Assembly (NCBI GenBank): GCA_030749435.1
Contig: JASMKH010000001.1
Span: 1-64,000, forward strand
Reading direction: 5' to 3'
DNA length: 64,000 bases
From: Phycisphaerales bacterium
GTDB taxonomy: Bacteria; Planctomycetota; Phycisphaerae; Phycisphaerales; SM1A02
The position numbers and the translations under genes were made by a program. This document shows, in pieces, positions 59,156-64,000 of this stretch. The first letter of the stretch is position 1. Every line of letters begins with the position of its first letter. Under the pieces are notes generated by a model. The model saw only the letters and a program-made list of their open reading frames with translations, was not told where the DNA came from and searched no databases.

Positions 59156-59383
59156 TGGGTGTCCGGCAACGGCTGACAACGGCTGTTGATGGGTGTCCAG
59201 CATTGGGTCTGGGTTGATGGGTGTCCAACAACGGCTGCCGGGATGGTGGGTGTCCAGCATTGGGTCGCCGGGTTGATGGGTGTCCAACAACGGCCGCCGG
59301 GATGGTGGGTGTCCAGCATTGGGTCGTCCGGACCAAGCAGGGAGGCCATCGCAGCGGGCGGGCCGCCGGGTTGGTGGGTGTCC
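59156..59383. repeat. ~29-bp interspersed/tandem repeat, 7 copies of core TGGGTGTCC
   Basis: Core starts at 59156, 59190, 59218, 59247, 59277, 59306, 59375, in alternating contexts TGGGTGTCCAGCATTGG and TGGGTGTCCAACAACGG. Confidence 0.9.
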
Positions 59384-59545
59384 AGCATTGGATCAGCTTG
59401 ACGCAGATTGACGCAGCACGCACCGGGGGGGCACGCCTTGGCGGCCTGCGGAGGGGTGTGTCCTCCGGACGGCGGGCGAGGTGGCCCTGCGGGAGGCATC
59501 GACCGATCGATGGCCAACGGCAGATTGCCCCACCTGCCAATGAGC

Positions 59546-59574
59546 GACGCCCCCTCCCGGAGGGAAGGGGCGTC
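59546..59574 (-). terminator. hairpin downstream of rpoC
   Basis: GACGCCCCCTCCC-GGA-GGGAAGGGGCGTC, 13-bp stem with one mismatch; no strong U-run. Confidence 0.45.
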
Positions 59575-59631
59575 GATTGGGTGTGATCTGTCGGACCTGG
59601 CCAGCCCGAAGCGGGACGCGTCCCGCCGAGG

Positions 59632-62600
59632 TCAGCCGCCTGTTGGCGGGTCCTCGCTCGAGCCAGCGGCGATCGCCTCCATCGCGGCCGCTTCGGCGGG
59701 CTCGCTGGCTGTGCCGGTCATCACGGTCGGCGGCTCCGCCCCGAGCGCCTCAGCACGCTCTGCGGCCGCTTCCATCGCGGCGCGGGCATCGTCCTCTTCC
59801 GTGGTCGGAGGCTCGGCAAGTCGCTCGACCTGCATGTCCGTGTAGGTTCGGAATCCGGTGCCTGCGGGGATCAGGTGGCCGAGCAGCACGTTCTCCTTGA
59901 GCCCCCGCAGTTCGTCGACGGCACCTCGCAGCGACGCCTCGGTGAGCACCTTGGTGGTCTCCTGGAAGGAGGCACTTGAGAGGAACGAGTCGGACTGCAG
60001 CGAGGCCTTGGTGATGCCGAGCAACAGGGTCTGGCCTGTGGCGGGCTGAGCACGCTTGGTCTTCGCTGGAGCCTTGCCCTCGGCCTCGGCGATCGCATTG
60101 ACTTCCTTGACCTCCGCGCGGTCGACCAGATCGCCGACGATGAGCGAGGTCTCGCCCGCATCTTCGATTCGAAGCTTCGAACTCGTAGACTGGTTGAAAT
60201 TCCGGAAAGCGTGTCGATCGATGATCTCCTCAGGGAGCAGACCCGTGTCGCCCGCACGCTTGACCAGAACCTTTGAGAGCATGCACGAGAGGATCGTCTC
60301 AATGTGCTTGTCCGAGATCGGAACACCCTGAGCTCGGTACACGTTCTGGACTTCATCCAGCATGTAGTTGAAGACAAACTCTTCACCCCGGATCGACAGA
60401 ATCTCCTGCGGATCGAGGGGACCTTCGGTCAATGGGTCGCCCGCCTCGACCCAGTCGCCGGCATGCACCAGCAGGTGCTTGCCCTGCGGAACGTGGTGAT
60501 CGATCTCTTCCTGCACATCGGTGATGACTCGGACGGTCATCTTGTTCTTTCGGACATCGTCATGCAGTTCGATCGTCCCGGAGACCTTGGACATGATCGC
60601 CGGATCCTTCGGAGTTCGCGCCTCGAAGATCTCCGTGACGCGAGGAAGACCACCCACGATATCCGCCGAACCGGCGACGTCCTTGGGTTGCCGGGCGAGC
60701 ATCTCACCCTGACTGATCTTCTGGCCCTCTTCCACTTCGATGCGGCACTTCGCCGGAAGGTGGTGGAAGTCGAGGATATGACCGTCCTTGTCCTCAATCA
60801 GAATCTGCGGATGCATCTCGCCCGTGTGCTCGATGACGATCAACTCGTCCTGATCTGCGCCCTTGGCGGCTTCCTTGCGAATCGTCTTTCCGATTTCGAT
60901 GTCTTTGAAACGCACGATGCCGGATTCCTCGGCGAGGATCGGCGTGAGGTGAGGATTCCATTCGACCAGAACCTGACCCTTGGTGAGTGTCTCGCCGTCC
61001 TTCGCGTGGATGATGCCACCGTAGGGAACCTTGTACTTCTCAAGTTCCCGTCCACGGTCGTCGAGCACCGCGATCTCGCCCTGACGCTTCAACGCCACGA
61101 GCCGCTTGCTGCCATCGATGTCGACTTCGACTTCTCGGCACTCCCGCAACTGTGCGGTGCCGGAGTGGCCCGCCCGATAGGAGGTCTCGGTCAGACTGCG
61201 TGATGCAATGCCGCCCGTATGGAAGGTACGCATGGTCAACTGCGTGCCGGGTTCGCCAATCGACTGTGCCGCGATTGTGCCGACCGCCAGACCACCTTCG
61301 ACCAGCTTTCCGGTCGACATGTCCATTCCGTAGCAGCATGCGCAGACGCCACGGCCCGTGTCGCACGTCAAGGGGCTGCGGACCTGAACCGAGTTGATGC
61401 CAAGCTGTTCAATCTGTTCGGCGATCTCCCCGGTGATGACGTTGTTTTCCTTGACGATGACTTCATCGGTCAGTGGATTGATGATTGTCTGCCGACTTGT
61501 TCGGCCGGTGATGATCTCTCGGAGCGGCACATCGACTTCCTCGCCCTTGTAAATGGCACGCTTTGAGATGCCTCGGCGGGTGCCGCAACTGTGCTCGGTG
61601 ACGACGACCGCTTGGGCGACGTCGTACAGCTTTCTGGTGAGGTACCCCGAGTCGGCAGTCTTGAGGGCCGTGTCCGCCAGGCCCTTCCGGGCACCGTGGG
61701 TGGACGAGAAATACTCCAGCACGTTGAGACCCTCGCGGAAGTTCGCGCGAATGGGCGTCTCGATGATCTCGCCGCTGGGTTTGGCCATGAGGCCGCGCAT
61801 TCCGGCGAGCTGCTGCATCTGACTCACATTGCCTCGAGCGCCCGATGTGGACATGAGGTAGACCGGGTTCAGATACGCGTGCCCCTCGGAGCTGTCGATG
61901 GGAACTTCCTGAAGCGATGACATGTCGCGACGATCGTTCTTCAGCGTCTCGACCAGTGCCTTCGTGAGTTCCTCCCGGCAGTGGGCCCAGATGTCCAACA
62001 ATTGATTGTGCCGTTCACGCTCGGTGATTGCACCGGCGCCATAGGCTCGCTTGACCGCGTCGACCTTCTTCTGCGCCGCACCAAGCAGGTCGGCCTTGGA
62101 GGCCGGAATCCGCATGTCGGTGATCGCGATGGACAGGCCGGAAGTCGTGGCGGTCTTGAACCCGATTTCCTTGAGGTCATCGAGCAGGGTCAGCGTTGCG
62201 GCCCGGCCGCAATACTTGAACGTGTCGTCAATGACGCGGCTGCAGCCCTTCTTGCCAAGCGTGCAGTTGTAGAACGGCATGCCGTCAGGAAGAATCGCGG
62301 CGAATCGAAGCCTGCCGACCGTCGTGACAACGCGGCCACTCTCGCCGATGGGCTCGACGCCACCCTTCTCAGTCTTGACCTGACTGTTGAATCGTGGAAG
62401 TCGCACCACGATTCGTTCGTGAAGCGAGATCTGCTTGTGCTCAAGGGCCATGAGTGCTTCGGCCAGATCGCGGAATGCGTGAAGCTCGTGTTCCGGTCGC
62501 TTGTCTTCGTCTCCCATGTGGGTGAGGAAGTACATGCCCATGATGATGTCCTGGCTGGGCGAGACGATCGGGTTGCCGTTGGCCGGCGAGAAGATGTTGT

Positions 62601-64000
62601 GCGTTGAAAGCATGAGGACATGCGTTTCGACCTGCGCTTCGAGGGAGAGCGGGAGGTGCACTGCCATCTGATCGCCGTCGAAGTCGGCGTTGTAGCCGGT
62701 GCAGACCAGCGGATGCAGGGTGATGGCGTTGCCCTCGACGAGCACCGGCTCGAATGCCTGAATACCCATGCGGTGCAGGGTGGGCGCACGGTTGAGCATG
62801 ACGGGATGCTGGTAGATCACCTGCTCGAGAATGTCCCACACTTCGGGGTCGCGGCGCTCAAGCATCCGCTTGGCCGACTTGATCGTATCGGCGAGCCCGT
62901 GCTCCTTGAGGCGTCGAATGATGAAGGGCTGATACAACTCCAACGCGATCTTCTTGGGAAGACCACACTGGTGCAGCTTCAGCTCAGGGCCCACGACGAT
63001 GACCGATCGGGCTGAGTAGTCGACCCGCTTGCCGAGCAGGTTCTCGCGGAAGCGGCCCTGCTTGCCCTTGATCATGTCGGTGAGCGACTTGAGTGGCCGG
63101 TTGCTGCTGCCGAGCACCGGGCGGCGACAGCGGTCATTGTCGAAGAGCGCATCGACGGCTTGCTGAAGCATCCGCTTCTCGTTGCGGATGATGACCTCTG
63201 GCGCGTTGAGATCCATGAGCTTCTTGAGCCGGTTGTTTCGGTTGATGATCCGCCGGTACAAGTCGTTCAGGTCGCTGGTGGCGAAGTTGCCCGAGTCGAG
63301 CAGCACGAGGGGACGAAGATCGGGCGGGATGACCGGAATCACGTCGAGCACCATCCAGGACGGGTCGTTGTCGCTGTTGCGAAGCTGCTCGACAATCTTG
63401 AGCCTCTTGGCAAGATCCTTGATCTTCTGCTTGGATCGGGTCTTGGTAAGTCCCTCGCGGATCTCGGCTGCTGTCGCAGTGAGGTCAAGTCCGTGCAGCA
63501 ACTCAATGACGGCGTCGGCGCCCATCATGGCCTTGAAGGCCGAGGGGCCGTACTCACGTTGCAGTTCCCGGCACGTGTCTTCATCCACGACCTGTCGATA
63601 CTCAAGTTCGGTATCGCCGGGATCCGTAATCACGTAGTCCTGGAAGTAGATGACCTTCTCCAGATCGGAGGTCTTCATTCCGAGCAGCGTCCCCAGTCGG
63701 CTGGGAAGCGCCTTGAAGAACCAGATGTGGACGATCGGCGCGGCCAGATTGATGTGGCCCATTCGCTTGCGTCGGACGCGTGAGTGCGTGACCTTGACGC
63801 CACAGCGATCGCAGATGATCCCCTTGAACTTCGTACCCTTGTACTTCCCGCAGGCGCACTCGTAGTCGCGTTCGGGACCGAAGATCCGTTCGCAGAAGAG
63901 ACCGTCCTTCTCAGGGCGGTATGTCCGGTAGTTGATCGTTTCGGGCTTCTTGACTTCACCGAAGCTCCAACTCCTGATGTCATTGGGGCTCGCCAAGGTG
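59632..64000 (-). CDS. rpoC: DNA-directed RNA polymerase subunit beta' (5' end beyond window)
   Basis: [92 protein letters not shown]; the true start normally lies upstream of LASPxxIRSWS, so the gene is truncated. Confidence 0.97.
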   Translation of the reverse strand, partial: TLASPNDIRSWSFGEVKKPETINYRTYRPEKDGLFCERIFGPERDYECACGKYKGTKFKGIICDRCGVKVTHSRVRRKRMGHINLAAPIVHIWFFKALPSRLGTLLGMKTSDLEKVIYFQDYVITDPGDTELEYRQVVDEDTCRELQREYGPSAFKAMMGADAVIELLHGLDLTATAAEIREGLTKTRSKQKIKDLAKRLKIVEQLRNSDNDPSWMVLDVIPVIPPDLRPLVLLDSGNFATSDLNDLYRRIINRNNRLKKLMDLNAPEVIIRNEKRMLQQAVDALFDNDRCRRPVLGSSNRPLKSLTDMIKGKQGRFRENLLGKRVDYSARSVIVVGPELKLHQCGLPKKIALELYQPFIIRRLKEHGLADTIKSAKRMLERRDPEVWDILEQVIYQHPVMLNRAPTLHRMGIQAFEPVLVEGNAITLHPLVCTGYNADFDGDQMAVHLPLSLEAQVETHVLMLSTHNIFSPANGNPIVSPSQDIIMGMYFLTHMGDEDKRPEHELHAFRDLAEALMALEHKQISLHERIVVRLPRFNSQVKTEKGGVEPIGESGRVVTTVGRLRFAAILPDGMPFYNCTLGKKGCSRVIDDTFKYCGRAATLTLLDDLKEIGFKTATTSGLSIAITDMRIPASKADLLGAAQKKVDAVKRAYGAGAITERERHNQLLDIWAHCREELTKALVETLKNDRRDMSSLQEVPIDSSEGHAYLNPVYLMSTSGARGNVSQMQQLAGMRGLMAKPSGEIIETPIRANFREGLNVLEYFSSTHGARKGLADTALKTADSGYLTRKLYDVAQAVVVTEHSCGTRRGISKRAIYKGEEVDVPLREIITGRTSRQTIINPLTDEVIVKENNVITGEIAEQIEQLGINSVQVRSPLTCDTGRGVCACCYGMDMSTGKLVEGGLAVGTIAAQSIGEPGTQLTMRTFHTGGIASRSLTETSYRAGHSGTAQLRECREVEVDIDGSKRLVALKRQGEIAVLDDRGRELEKYKVPYGGIIHAKDGETLTKGQVLVEWNPHLTPILAEESGIVRFKDIEIGKTIRKEAAKGADQDELIVIEHTGEMHPQILIEDKDGHILDFHHLPAKCRIEVEEGQKISQGEMLARQPKDVAGSADIVGGLPRVTEIFEARTPKDPAIMSKVSGTIELHDDVRKNKMTVRVITDVQEEIDHHVPQGKHLLVHAGDWVEAGDPLTEGPLDPQEILSIRGEEFVFNYMLDEVQNVYRAQGVPISDKHIETILSCMLSKVLVKRAGDTGLLPEEIIDRHAFRNFNQSTSSKLRIEDAGETSLIVGDLVDRAEVKEVNAIAEAEGKAPAKTKRAQPATGQTLLLGITKASLQSDSFLSSASFQETTKVLTEASLRGAVDELRGLKENVLLGHLIPAGTGFRTYTDMQVERLAEPPTTEEDDARAAMEAAAERAEALGAEPPTVMTGTASEPAEAAAMEAIAAGSSEDPPTGG

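Noticed and set aside
59156-59383. Possible CRISPR array (about 29-bp period)
   Set aside because: The repeat-to-repeat period is itself ~29 bp, so there are no unique ~30-nt spacers; alternating degenerate units indicate a minisatellite, and no cas genes are present
58843-59540. Minus-strand ORFs of 224-226 aa across the minisatellite
   Set aside because: Same repeat translated in different frames; no start context or conserved domain

Overview
The 64 kb window is GC-rich, gene-dense bacterial chromosome. Gene content and large secreted proteins with dockerin-like EF-hand repeats suggest a Planctomycetota/Phycisphaerae-type organism; this is inference, as no rRNA is present. Most of it is housekeeping: a MntR-regulated Mn/Zn ABC transporter, an ATP-grasp/alpha-E/transglutaminase cluster, pdhABC, rny-efp-rsmA, an LptD-like protein, ftsY-nusB-ribH, rsmH-LysM-ftsL-ftsI, sucAB, priA/carA, a secretin followed by STAS and RsbW-like genes, rpsT, tRNA-Arg(ACG), and rpoC cut by the right edge. 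The left edge cuts a beta-carbonic anhydrase. I saw no CRISPR array, prophage, transposase or defence island. The most unusual signals are: (1) a ~300-nt run of consecutive perfect stem-loops behind a sigma70-like promoter immediately upstream of rny (27.84-28.22 kb), a candidate structured ncRNA or autoregulatory leader; (2) two metal-ABC permeases both fused to DtxR/MntR-like C-terminal domains, next to a stand-alone MntR with paired palindromic operators; (3) a 1953-aa secreted protein with a subtilisin-like region in which the catalytic motifs look degenerate; (4) a ~29-bp interspersed minisatellite downstream of rpoC; (5) overlapping head-to-head start codons of priA and carA. All product calls are by motif recognition only; no database search was run.
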